From UBA7396 sp036172015 (GTDB taxonomy: Bacteria > Patescibacteriota > Gracilibacteria > BD1-5 > UBA6164), in assembly GCA_036172015.1 (NCBI GenBank), contig JAVHSE010000046.1, positions 1 through 40,114 of the forward strand: DNA of 40,114 bases, read 5' to 3'. The notes under the pieces were generated by a model that had not been told where the DNA came from, ran no database searches, and saw only the letters and a list, made by a program, of their open reading frames with translations. Positions 21,087 through 31,352 of the stretch are shown here, one piece after another (positions within the stretch are counted from its first letter, which is position 1; the number at the start of each line of letters is the position of its first letter). Made by a program: the position numbers and the translations under genes.

Positions 21087-22422
21087 GTTTATTAGATAGT
21101 AATTTATTTGGATTTAATTTATTATAACTGAGAAAAAAATATATTGACTCTAAAAGTAATAATATTCAAATATTCAAAATTTCAAAATTATTAAATATAA
21201 AAAATATTATTACTGATACTATATTAAAAATATGTGCAAATATATGAATAATATAATAATCAAGAATGATTTTAAAAGATATAATATAGGTGACTAAAAT
21301 TCATAAAAATGAGAGTGTAAGTCAAAATATTAAAAAATATAAAGATTTTATATCAATAATATGAAAATGAATAATACTGTAATAAATAACAAAAAATAAT
21401 AAAAATATTCATAAAAATAATGAAATATAATTTGAATATTTTTTATGTATATATAAATTATAAAAAATTTGTATCGTTAAAATAACTAAAATTATAAAAC
21501 TATAACTAAAACATAAATAAATAACTCAAAATATAATTCAAATATATGTTAATATAATTCAAATATATCTTAAAATAAGTGTATCTTTTTTTAATAATTG
21601 AATTTTAGGTAAAAATTCAAGCCAAATAATTCAAAATAATGTGGCAATAAAACTCGTCCAAAAAAGTAAATTTTGATGAAATAAATAAGAATAAAAATAA
21701 AATAAAAATACCACAAATATATAAATACTAAAATGAATTAAAATAGAGTTATCAAATGATTCTTTTTTAGCAATTTGTTTATCATGATAGAGTAAAGTTG
21801 GAAATATAAGTAATATAAGAAAAGAATTAATAAAATCAATGATATAAAAATAATTATATTCACTTATAATAATAAATATATAATTTCCAATATAAAAAAT
21901 CGAAAAAATAATTGAATTTATTCTTAAAAAATCTTTTGAAATAGGGGAAAAATGAGAAAGAAAAAATAATAAATAAATAATTATATTTATAAGTAAAATA
22001 AAAAATGAAAAATTAATAAAATCAAAACTAGTAGTAATAAAATACAGTGATATGTAAAATAATAAAAATCAAATATAATAAGAGAAATATTTGAAAAATT
22101 TAACAAAAATATTTGAAAATGTTTTATGAGATGGTGTATATTCAATAGTTTTTTCTTCGTTTGTGTACGATCAAAAATAAAAAAATAAAAACAACCCTAT
22201 AATAAAAAAAATAATTGCTTCATATATTAAATTTCAAAAAATTGACTGTATAATAATAGTATCTGAATTTGAAAATATTATTGTATCAAAAAACGAAAGA
22301 TTTATTATATTATAATGGGATTCTATTGAATGTAAAAAAATATCTTTTTTTTGAGAAAAAATAAAAAATAAATAATAAATAAACGAATATAAAAATGAAA
22401 TAAAAAAAAATAAATATCTCAT
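21061..22422 (-). CDS. Polytopic membrane protein, unknown family
   Basis: 453 residues, ATG at 22422, TAA at 21061-21063. The protein is overwhelmingly hydrophobic (Phe, Ile, Leu, Tyr), with roughly 12 predicted membrane segments separated by short charged loops, and is extremely AT-rich. Only ten or so glycines occur, mostly TGA. No transporter or enzyme signature is visible. It follows a membrane-tailed gene with a 16-bp gap and a hairpin, and its last 26 bp overlap pepA, so the three may be translationally linked. It could be a flippase, polymerase or permease; I cannot choose. AT pressure makes any protein look Phe/Ile-rich, but the frame has no stop in 1.36 kb. Confidence 0.65.
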
Positions 22423-22432
22423 ATAAAAAAAT

Positions 22433-22455
22433 GAGTGATTAAAAATTTATCACTC
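22433..22455 (-). terminator. Hairpin with T-tail overlapping a stop codon
   Basis: A 7-bp stem gagtgat / atcactc with a 9-nt loop, followed on the minus strand by a run of seven T. It spans the TAA at 22439-22441 of the upstream gene and ends 10 bp before the start at 22422. It may be a terminator or attenuator between the two membrane genes. Confidence 0.6.
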
Positions 22456-23821
22456 AAAATATAAACAAAAAAATAAAAATTACAATATTAAAAATTAAAC
22501 TTAATAATCATCGAGTTGTTTTAAATAAAATAAATAAAATATTTATGAATATAAAATAATACATTCCATTAAAATTAATCATTATATGACTATATCAAAT
22601 ATTATTTCAAATATAAATAATGAGAAAAATAATTGAATAAATACTAATAATAATAAGAAAAGAATTATTAAAAAAATTTAAATACGTGAGTAATTTTTCA
22701 ATAAAATAATAGTATCCTTTTACAATTTTTGTGTAAGAAAAATGACTTCATTCTAATCTTGATTTTAATATCATTATATTTTGTTGTATAACTTTTTCTT
22801 TTAATAGAAATTCTTCTTTTTTTTCTGAATTTTTTTGAGATGGAATAAGATATATAATAAAATTATGTAATTTTTCTTTTTTAATTTTTATTCATTTCGC
22901 TTCATATTTATTTAATAAATATTTATTTCTTAAATATCATGTAGATGTGGTATCTATTTCAATTTTTTTAGTTTTTTGTGTTTTTATTGATTTAATAAAT
23001 ACAAAAAAATTTTTTATTGCTGTATTGAATATATAATTTAAATCTTTATCTTTTTCAATAAATGTTTTTTTTGATCCAGCTTCTTTTAATAAAATATTCG
23101 TTTCATGTAAAAGATTTTTATATTTTTCATCTTTTTTATTTTCTAATATTTCTAACTCTAATTCTCATATTTTTAATAATGCTATTTCTCCAACTTGTTT
23201 TAATTTATTGACATTAGTTGATGTTTTTACTTTTAAAATTTCAGTATATATATTTTTTAATAATTCTTTTTTACTGGGATTAAAAAACTCATTTTGTTCT
23301 CATTCTAAAATATTTTTTAATTTCAATAAAACTTTTTCAATCATCAAAGTATATTTTTCTATTTCTTTTTGCATAACAAAAGTACCTATTTTTTCTTCAA
23401 TAACTACATTTTTTGTTGTATTATCTTTTATTTCTTTTTCTTGTATTTGTTTTTTATTTATTTCTTGATATAAAGTATAATGATTTTCTAATTCTTTTAA
23501 AATTCTTTCTTTTTCTATTATTGATGTATTTTGATCTTGATAAATATATTTTAAATTATATTTCATTTCATATTTAATTTTTAAATATGCTTTAAAAACA
23601 TCATTGGAAACAATGGTTCCAATTTTAATATTTCCATTTGTGTCTATAATTTCAAAGAAAAATTTATTTCCAGAAATTTGAATATCTCATATTTCAACAA
23701 TACTTACTATAACAAAACCTTCTTTATGAAGATCATCTCTTATTCATTTTTCTGATTCAGCTGTTTTAATGAGATGAAAAGTTTCTACTCATTTTACAGC
23801 TTCTATTTTAAAATTTTTCAT
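22439..23821 (-). CDS. Coiled-coil protein with C-terminal membrane segments
   Basis: 460 residues, ATG at 23821, TAA at 22439-22441. The N-terminal 40 residues (MKNFKIEAVKGVETFHLIKT, then LHKEGFVIVSI) resemble the start of type II secretion/type IV pilus inner-membrane GspF/PilC-like proteins, in which an A-x-x-x-x-L-x-x-x-G-x-x-V pattern is common, but no GspF core follows. Residues 60-330 are Lys/Glu-rich and probably long coiled coil. The last 110 residues hold three to four membrane helices. It is third in a minus-strand run with two small soluble genes. I infer a membrane-tethered, cytoplasmic coiled-coil protein; the pilus link is only a hint. Confidence 0.6.
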
Positions 23822-23856
23822 TTTTTGTATTTCTATATTTTATATATATTAAAATA

Positions 23857-24090
23857 TTACTTTTTTAAAAATTTATTTAAAATTCAACAACAATCATTTG
23901 TTTGTTCTGGATTAAAAGTTTTTACTGTTTGAGCTATTCTAAATAAATCCCTTAAAAATTCTTTTGAATATTCTATTCCTGTTTTAATTTTTTCTCATAA
24001 TCATTGTAAAGCTCATTCAAAATCTCAATTTTTTAATTGCTGTATTATATCTACTCATTGATTATTTTTTTGTTTTTCTAAATTAGACAT
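23857..24090 (-). CDS. Small hypothetical protein (77 aa)
   Basis: ATG at 24090, TAA at 23857-23859. It begins MSNLEKQKNNQGVDIIQQLK and ends TVKTFNPEQTNDCCGILNKF; helical, with one Cys-Cys pair and no membrane segment. It starts 3 bp after the stop of the 103-residue gene and ends about 35 bp above the coiled-coil gene, so an operon is likely. The opening MSNLE resembles that of the 1165-residue protein (MSNLENTLDN), which may be chance. Six glycines are TGA. Function is unknown. Confidence 0.55.
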
Positions 24091-24093
24091 ATA

Positions 24094-24405
24094 TTATAAA
24101 TTATTTAATAAAAATCAAAAACTATTGATATCTTTCTGTTTTTCTATTACTTCTTTTTTTCTCATTCCAGCAATTTTTGTAAAACTATCTTTACTTATAT
24201 CACTTATTTGAGTTTTTTCTATTTCAAGAATAAAACTTTCTAAAGATTTATAGAGTTTATCTAATCATAATTCATCTAAAAAATCAATACTGTCTCGATA
24301 TAAATTTTTTTGTTTTTCATTTATATTGAGATTTTCAATTATAGTTATAATAATTTTTTTCTTTTTAGAAATTTCAGAGTATTTTTTAAATATATCTAAT
24401 AGCAT
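24094..24405 (-). CDS. Small hypothetical protein (103 aa)
   Basis: ATG at 24405, TAA at 24094-24096. It is Lys/Glu-rich and helical (LLDIFKKYSEISKKKKIIIT, then KLYKSLESFILEIEKTQISD), with no signal peptide or cysteines. It is the first gene of the minus arm, immediately left of the candidate replication origin, and heads a run with the 77-residue and coiled-coil genes. The family is unknown. Coding status rests on length, spacing and the presence of TGA at glycine positions. Confidence 0.55.
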
Positions 24406-24718
24406 ATAATTTTTAATTAATGAAACATTTTTAACATTTTACACTATTTTGTTTTTAATTACAAATATATTATATATAAAAATAAAAATAGTAATAGTAA
24501 TAATTTTTATTGTGAATAAAAATTATAGTATATAATAAGAGTTTTTTATTTTTTTTCAGATATATTTTTTGATTTATCTATAAAATAAGTTTTATTTAAA
24601 GGAAAAAATAAAATTACACAATTTATTAACAATGAATTTAAAAAATAATTGACTTGTTTTTAATAGGTAAATAGTTATTATAAACTTGTTAAGTATTTTT
24701 TAAAATTTATACACATTT
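24406..24718. other. Candidate chromosomal replication origin (divergent AT-rich junction)
   Basis: A 313-bp gene-free gap from which genes diverge in both directions. It contains two exact matches to TTATNCACA: ttatacaca at 24707-24715 (plus) and ttattcaca at 24511-24519 (minus). A third site, ttattaaca at 24623-24631, has one mismatch. Seven bases before the 24511 box lies a run of five TA(G/A) trinucleotides (24489-24503), resembling the DnaA-trio element of bacterial origins. The flanks are extremely AT-rich, suiting an unwinding region. No dnaA or dnaN gene is adjacent. It must also hold the two divergent promoters; ttgact at 24649-24654 is a possible -35 for the protease gene. Confidence 0.5.
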
Positions 24719-26104
24719 ATGAAAGAAGAAGAAAAAAATAAGGATCGTTTTTTACTATTTTTTATAATCTTTTTAACATCTTTTACACTTTGATTTTACA
24801 TTTCAAATAATATAGATTTTTTTTATAAAAACAATATAAGCAAAAACTCTATTATTCAAACTATTGTAAAAGATAAATTATGAGATAAAAATTTGAATTT
24901 AGATTTATTTTGGCAAGTGTATAATATCACTTCCAAAAATTATTATGGCATTGATTCTTTACAACAAAAAGATTTAGAAAATGGGATAATAACTTGATAT
25001 ATAAATGCTCTTTGAGATAAATTTTCTGAGTATATGGTACCAGAAATAACCAAACAATTTGAAGATACTTTGAATTGAGATTTTGAATGAATTGGAGCTG
25101 TTATTGATAAACATGAATTATGAATTATAGTTGACAGGGTTTTAAAATGATCACCAGCTCTTAATAATTGAATATTAAAATGAGATATTATTATACAAGC
25201 AAATGAAACTCTATTAAAAGATTTAACTACGAATGAAGCTGTAAAACATATAAAATGAAAAGCAGGAACAAAAGTTATTTTAAAAATACTCAGAGCATGA
25301 GAACATGATTTTATTACCAAAGAAATTATCAGAGATAAAATAAAAATTCCGTCCGTTGATACAAAAGATTTAGAAGATGGAGAAATTTGATACATATCAC
25401 TCAATATTTTTTGAGATAATACATCAAAAGAATTCTGAGATTTACTTAATACTTTTCATAATGAAAAAATAAAAGGAATTATTATAGATTTAAGAGATAA
25501 TGGTTGATGATATTTACAAAGTGCCGTTGAAATACTTTCAAATTTTATAGAATCTGGAAAATTACTCGTAACGACAAAATATAAAGATAGTTTACTTAAT
25601 AATTATTATTATAGTGAAAATTTTGGTCAAATTTTTGATAAAAAAATAGTGATACTTATAAATGGAAATTCTGCTTCTGCTTCTGAAATAACTGCTTGAG
25701 CATTGAAAGATTATAACAAAGCAATTCTTGTTTGAGAAAAATCATATGGAAAATGATCAGTACAACAACCATTTGATCTTCCAGATGGAAGTATGTTAAA
25801 ATTAACGATAGCAAAATGGTATACCCCAAAAGATTATTCAATAGATCATAATGGAATAGAACCAGATATAAAAGTTGAATTAAAAAAAGAAGATTATACT
25901 CCAGAAATTTGAAAAGAAAAAGATTTTAAATTTTATGATAGACAATTGGAAGTTGCTAAAAAAATATTGAAAAAATTTATAAAATATCAAAATATTAATT
26001 TAGTTATTGATGAATATAAAAAAGAAAATCCAGAAATATATTCTAGTTGAGTTTTGATAGGAAGTGGAAATACTATAAATGGAACGGGAAGTAAAATAGA
26101 ATAA
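24719..26104 (+). CDS. C-terminal processing peptidase, S41 family, with PDZ domain
   Basis: 461 residues, ATG at 24719, TAA at 26102-26104. It is a membrane-tethered serine protease that trims or degrades exported proteins. A single membrane helix (residues 13-30) is followed by a PDZ domain (IGAVIDKHELGIIVDRVLKG, then GDIIIQANETLL) and the S41 core. The catalytic serine sits in NSASASE (Ser320) and the general-base lysine in GEKSYGKGS (Lys345), exactly the 25-residue spacing of Tsp/CtpA. GIEPDIKVE closes the core. A C-terminal tail of about 60 residues follows. About half of its glycines are TGA. It is the first gene of the plus arm, next to the candidate origin. Confidence 0.93.
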
Positions 26105-26133
26105 ATATATTTTATAATTAATTTTTATATACC

Positions 26134-27540
26134 ATGAAAAAAGCAAACATTGGACTTATTTGACTCGCTGTTATGGGTGCTAATTTAGCAAGAAATATAG
26201 CAAATAAATGATATAAAACTATCGTATATAATAGAACCTATGAAACGACTCAAAAATTTTTAGAAAAATATCAAAGTGAAAATTTATTCGCAGCGGATAG
26301 TTTAGAAGATTTTGTAGATTCACTGAAATCTCCTAAAAAAATAATTATTATGGTAAAAGCTGGAAAACCAGTTGATGATTTCATTGAAAAATTATCACCA
26401 CTTTTATGAGTAGGAGATATTATTATAGATTGTGGAAATTCTTTTTATAAAGACACTCAAAAAAGAAATAAGCAGTTGCAAACAAAATGAATTCATTTTG
26501 TTTGATGTTGAGTTTCTGGTTGAGAAGAGTGAGCTTTAAATGGACCAAGTATTATGCCTGGATGTAAAAAAGAAGTATATACAGAAATAAAAGAAATATT
26601 AGAAGATATATCAGCTCATGATTTTCATAATGGAAAATGTGTCACTCATATTGGACAAGATGGATCAGGTCATTTTGTAAAAATGGTACATAATGGAATT
26701 GAATATGCGGTTATGGAAATGATAGCAGAAGCGTATAATAGTTTAAGAAAAATATATCATGTATTACCAAATGAAATAAGTGAAATTTTTAAAAAAATGA
26801 ATGAAGGAAAATTAAATTCTTATTTATTTGAAATAACGAGTCATATTTTACTGAAAAAAGATGAATATAATAGTGAAAGCTATATTATAGACAAGATTTT
26901 AGATAGAGCATGATCAAAATGAACTTGACTTTGGACTTCCATAGATGGACTTGAAAGAGCTGAAAGTGTTTCTACTATAGTAGAAGCTACTTTTGCGAGA
27001 GCTATTTCGTCTCAAAAATGACTCAGAGAAAAATTATCAAAGATATATTCTATTGATGAAAAGAAACAAAATATATGAAAAGAAGAATATATAAAAATAT
27101 TAGAAAATACTTTATATGTAGGTATGATATTTGCTTATGCACAATGATATGCACTTATTATGAAAACTTCAAAAGAAGAAAATTGGGAAGTAAATATATC
27201 AGAAATTTCAAGAATTTGGCAAGGATGATGTATTATAAGAGCTCAAATACTTGATTTTTTAACTCAGACTTTTAAAAATAATGCAAATTTTGACCATATA
27301 TTTGAACTGAAAGAAATTAAAAATGAAATTCTTTTCGGACTTGAAAGTTATAAAAAATGTATGTTTATAAATGGGGAAAATAATATACCTCTTCCAGCTC
27401 TGTCAAGTGGAATACATTATTTTTATAGTTTAATAGAAGAAAAATCAAGCGCCAACATGATACAATGACTCAGAGATTATTTTTGAGCCCATACGTATGA
27501 AAGAATAGATAGAGAATGAATTTTTCATACTGAGTGGTAA
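26134..27540 (+). CDS. gnd: 6-phosphogluconate dehydrogenase (decarboxylating)
   Basis: 468 residues, ATG at 26134, TAA at 27538-27540; full family length. It oxidises 6-phosphogluconate to ribulose 5-phosphate, giving NADPH and CO2. The N-terminal dinucleotide fold starts IGLIGLAVMGANLARNIANK, with NRT in the cofactor-specificity loop as in NADP enzymes. GVSGGEEGALNGPSIMPG is the substrate-binding segment, then GSGHFVKMVHNGIEYAVME carries the catalytic Lys and the His/Asn. GTGLWTSIDGLE follows, and the C-terminus has LRDYFGAHTYERID, which reaches the partner subunit. It opens a plus-strand set with a SIS protein, zwf and pgl. Confidence 0.97.
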
Positions 27541-27564
27541 AATTTAATTGAATAATAATATTAT

Positions 27565-28491
27565 ATGACTAAATATGTAAATAACATTGCTCATATGAGT
27601 GATAATAATATTCCTGATTTAGACGAAGTTGTTTTATGGGCATTAGATCTTTTTTTAGATAATAAAGAAATATTTATTCCAAATTTTCATTTTAATAAAG
27701 CCGTTATAATAGGATCTGGAAATGCAAAAAATACTATAAAAATAATTTATGAATGACAAGATGTTATATTTGCAGATGAAACAAATTATGAAAAAGCTAT
27801 TGCTAGAAATTGAGTTGACTCGGTTATTATTTATAGTGCTTCTTGATGAAAACACGCACCTATAGTAGCTCAATATGCATTATCACAGAATAAAAAGGTA
27901 AAATTAATTACTTGTAATGAAAATTCAGAAACAAGTAACATATTAAACAAAGAAGATATAATTATAACTCCTAAAAATAAAGAACCATATACTTATAATA
28001 CTTCTACTTATATGTGATGGATTTTAGCAAATACAAAAGAAAATCCAGAATGAATTATTCAATATATAGAAAATAATATATCAAAAATAATTCCAAATAA
28101 TTTCAGTGATTATACTTGATTTTTATTTGCTATACCAGATAAATTTGCTGGAATAGCTCCTTTAGTAGATGTTAAGTTTATAGAATTATTTTGAAGAAAT
28201 ATAGCAAGAGATATAAAAACTTTTGAAGAATTAAAACATGCAATAACGGTAGTTCCTGGTAAAAAAGAACTGTGTATAAAATTTTGAGAATGAGAAATTT
28301 ATTTTCAATGAGATATTTTAAATATTTCTTTACCACACGATTTATGATTGGCTTGATTTATGGCAGTTACATATTACATAGTTTGAAAAATTCAAAAACA
28401 ATTACCACCATATTTTAAAGAAAATATTTGAAAATATATACAAAATTTAAATAAAAGTGAATTTTGAAAATGAATGTGAGTGATTGTTTAA
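27565..28491 (+). CDS. SIS-domain sugar-phosphate isomerase-like protein
   Basis: 308 residues, ATG at 27565, TAA at 28489-28491. It lies between gnd and zwf with gaps of 24 and 28 bp. The N-terminal half has a SIS-type fold pattern: KAVIIGSGNAKNTIKIIY, then VIIYSASGGKHAPIVAQYAL and KKVKLITCNENSE, matching the phosphosugar-binding S-x-S-G loop and the following strand. The C-terminal half (VDVKFIELFGRNIARDIKTF, later DLGLAGFMAVTYYIVGKIQK) could be a second SIS-like subdomain. Context suggests a hexose- or pentose-phosphate isomerase, for example a PGI/PMI-like enzyme supplying glucose 6-phosphate to Zwf. Substrate is inferred from neighbours only. Catalytic residues are not confidently assigned. 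Confidence 0.7.
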
Positions 28492-28519
28492 AAATATTTA
28501 ATCAAATAATTATAACCCT

Positions 28520-29896
28520 ATGCATACTATATTTGTTATATTTTGAGCTACTGGAGATTTAGCAAAAAGAAAACTTTTTTGAGCTTTATATAATATTTTC
28601 TTACATCAAAAAGATATTGATCTCGATATTATTTGAATTGGAAGAAGAGATTTTAATAGTGAAGATTTTAGAGAATTTATTGATATAGAAACTCAAAAAT
28701 TTATAGAAAAAAAAGATGATTTTAAAAATTTTTTAGAAAAAGTACTCTATTCAAAACTTGAATTACATAATCCATCAGATTATTTGGATTTGAAAAAAGA
28801 TATAGAAAAATTACAAAAAAAAGATTCTCAAATTATTTTTTATCTTGCCATTTCACCTGAATATTTTGATAACTTTATACAGAATTATAAAAATATTATT
28901 ATTCCAAATATAAAAGTAATTTTTGAAAAACCTTTCTGAGTTGATTTAAAAACAGCACAAGCATTAAACACAAAAATCATGGAAGTATTTAGCGAAAAAC
29001 AAGTTTATAGAATTGATCATTATGTTGGAAAAGAGGCCATTCAAAATATACTTGCCTTTCGTTTTACTAATACTATTTTTGAATCTATTTGGAATAATAG
29101 ATATATTGATAATATTCAAATAACAGCATCAGAAACCGTTTGAGTTTGAGAAAGGGCTGGATATTATGATAATTTTTGAGCTCTCAGAGATATGGTTCAA
29201 AATCATCTTTTTCAAGTAATGTCTTTAGTAGTCATGGATGCTCCATCTCAAATCGATCCAGTTGGTATTAGTCAAGAAAAATTAAAAGTACTCAGAAATA
29301 TTTCTCTTGGAGATCATTTTGAAAACAATATCGTTTTTTGACAATATAATTGATATAAAGAAGAAAAGGATATTCCAAAAGAGAGTAGAACAGAAACATT
29401 TGTAGCTATGAAAATAGAAATAGAGAGTTGGAATTTTATTTGAGTCCCTATTTATCTCAGAACTGGAAAAGCTTTATCTGAGAAAAAGACTCAAATAGTA
29501 ATTGAATTTAAAGAAATACCAAATATCTTATTTAAAAAATTTGGCCATATAGAAAGAAATAGAATTATTCTCGAAGTACAACCAAATGAATGAATCGATA
29601 TTCATTTTAATATTAAACAAAACGGAAATTCAAAAGAAATGCAGAGAGTAAAATCTGAATTTCTCAAACAAGGAGAATCAAAAGAAGCCTATGAAAAACT
29701 TTTGGAAGATGTTATGCTTTGAGATAAAACACTCTTCACAAATTGGGATATATTAGAAGAAAGTTGGAGAATAGTAGACAATTTAGTAAATTGTAAAAAT
29801 AATTGTCCAATTATTTATCCGTATGAAAAATGAACTCATGGACCAGAAATGAGTTATACATTATTAGAAAATGATAAAAGACAATGGTATGAATAA
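28520..29896 (+). CDS. zwf: Glucose-6-phosphate 1-dehydrogenase
   Basis: 458 residues, ATG at 28520, TAA at 29894-29896. It oxidises glucose 6-phosphate to 6-phosphogluconolactone with NAD(P)+. The cofactor fold begins FVIFGATGDLAKRKLFGALY, where the GxxGDL glycines include TGA. The substrate and catalytic signature RIDHYVGKEAIQN is intact (His/Asp and Lys present). FTNTIFESIWNNRYIDNIQI, ETVGVGERAGYYDNFGALRD and MVQNHLFQVMSLVVMD follow, all typical. EIDIHFNIK and WDILEESWRI near the end match the C-terminal domain. Its stop overlaps the upstream-most ATG of pgl by 8 bp, so the two are probably translationally coupled. Confidence 0.97.
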
Positions 29897-30575
29897 AATA
29901 ATGAATAGTGATGAAAATATTTTAAAAAAGCAATTTTTACAATATTTTCTAGAATCTTTAGAAAAACTAAAAAACAATAAAAGAATAGTTATTTGATTGT
30001 CATGAGGAAATTCACTCAAAATATTTTATGAAGAAATAAAAAACAATTTTTGATGTATAGATAAAAATCTCAGAGAAAAAATTTATTTTTGTTTTTTGGA
30101 TGAAAGAGTCGTGAGTTTTGAAGATGAAGATAGTAATTATAAACTTTGCAAAAATTTATTTTTAGATCAACTTATTCATGATGGATACTTACAGCAGGAA
30201 CATATATTACTTCCTCATTTTACTCTAGATAATTATTCACAAGATTATTTTCAAAAAGTTCAAAAAATAGATATTTGACTTTTTTGAGTGGGAGAAGATG
30301 GACATACTTGTTCACTTTTCCCGCATCATATTTTACTTGAAAATAAGCAATATACCTATTTAAAAATAGATGATTCTCCAAAACTTCCACTGAAAAGAAT
30401 AACGATTTCAAAAACTATGTTGCAAGATATACTCTATAGTTTTGTATTTTTTATGTGAGATACAAAAAAACAAGGGTGGAAAAATTTTTTAAATGAGAAA
30501 ATAGATTATAAAAATTGTCCTATTAAATCAACTTTATCATGTCAAAATAGTTTTATTTTTAGTAACATATATTAA
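29889..30575 (+). CDS. pgl: 6-phosphogluconolactonase (DevB/Pgl type)
   Basis: 228 residues from ATG at 29889, or 224 from the in-frame ATG at 29901; TAA at 30573-30575. I favour 29889 because ATGAATAA overlaps the zwf stop, a coupling arrangement. It hydrolyses 6-phosphogluconolactone to 6-phosphogluconate. Motifs: IVIGLSGGNSLKIFYEEI (phosphate loop), FCFLDERVV with the Asp-Glu-Arg triad, GVGEDGHTCSLFPHH (the family hallmark, catalytic His) and LKRITISKTML. Length fits the short DevB form. With zwf and gnd it completes the oxidative branch of the pentose-phosphate pathway. No obvious terminator follows. Confidence 0.95.
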
Positions 30576-31148
30576 AAAATTCTTCATCTATAGGTACTCT
30601 ATTTGAAAAAAGTGGTACTTAAAAGTCGATTGATTTCATACTTTTATCTTTCGTATTTATAATTCAATTCGTATCAAATAAAGAGGTGAATTTTTGTATT
30701 TGATGTAATAGACATTTCAGACACATTGGATATAGATAACAAAGCTTCTCAACGAAATCAAAATGTTAAAAATACTATAGATCACACCAGGGTTTCATTT
30801 TTTAAGTAGTGTATTTTCTAGACATATTTCTAAAATTATCTTTATTTATTTCATCTCAATCATCACATAGATATGTTGATTATGAGAGATAATACCTCAT
30901 ATATAATAAAAAAATATATATAAAGAAAGAAAAAATATACATAAAATTGAATGTGAAGAATATGTGAAATATAACTGGTAATATTTGACTTTATATAAAT
31001 ATCTTTATAATCAAGCCATTATTTATGTTCTTTAAAATAATCTGAAAAAGTTTTTATCCTTTAGCTTTCATTGTGTATAAAGCAGGAAAAAAGAGAAAAA
31101 TATTAAAAATAAAAAAGCTTCTCATTATTCTTTTTTTTCCTGAGTTAT
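30576..31148. other. Gene-poor region after pgl
   Basis: About 570 bp with no intact gene on either strand in table 25. It contains the decayed mutL remnant (30644-30867, minus). Around 30880-31060 on the minus strand there is a stop-interrupted hydrophobic reading (SHILHIQFYVYFFFLYIYFF) that I cannot assign. The stretch probably represents gene decay rather than regulatory DNA. Confidence 0.5.
30644..30867 (-). pseudogene. mutL: Decayed mutL fragment (DNA mismatch repair ATPase)
   Basis: Two pieces of the MutL GHKL ATPase domain lie in the right order but in different frames. Piece 1 (30867-30802) reads CDDGDEINKDNFRNMSRKYT, matching the D-D-G-x-G-I-x-x-x-D-L ... R-H-x-T-S-K region. It ends in TAA where Ser would be expected after the two threonines. 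Piece 2 (30790-30644) reads TFGFRGEALLSISNVSEMSI, the highly characteristic MutL motif III, with the two Gly in GFRG/F encoded by TGA. The frames are offset and the N-terminal (ATP-lid and E-x-x-x-N) and C-terminal parts are missing. I infer an old pseudogene; no intact mutL or mutS is in the window. Confidence 0.7.
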
Positions 31149-31295
31149 GCATATGCTAACTACAGGTTAAGGCTTTAACCTTTAGAGGTAATTCTCTAAA
31201 ACAGAGTATATCTCATTACTCTTTAAAATATGAGGTTTACTATATTTGTATAGTAATAATTGGCACCGAAGAAGGTTTTATACCCTTTTTCAAAA
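31149..31295 (+). ncRNA. Structured leader or small RNA: string of perfect hairpins upstream of the S-layer gene
   Basis: Consecutive perfect stems with no shared bases except one boundary base: aggttaa/ttaacct (31164-31181), tttagag/ctctaaa (31181-31200), agagta/tactct (31203-31222) and ttactata/tatagtaa (31237-31256). Then a weaker aagg/cctt stem (31272-31287) with a T-run. An alternative stem ctcat/atgag (31212-31234) excludes the third hairpin, so switching is possible. No tRNA, tmRNA, RNase P or riboswitch consensus was recognised. The palindrome gcatatgc (31149-31156) precedes it. It may be the 5' leader of the S-layer mRNA (start 31353) or an independent RNA. The weak final stem plus T-run could be a terminator. 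Confidence 0.55.
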
Positions 31296-31352
31296 TAATA
31301 AAGTAAATTTATTTTATTTTATTATATTTTATTTTATAACTTATATGTATAT

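Noticed and set aside
30880..31060. Hydrophobic minus-strand reading as a membrane-protein gene
   Set aside because: Broken by stops, no start, and AT-rich noise readily gives Phe/Ile/Tyr-rich strings.
31149..31295. tRNA, tmRNA or known riboswitch
   Set aside because: No T-loop GTTCGA, no acceptor stem closing the ends and no recognised conserved core.
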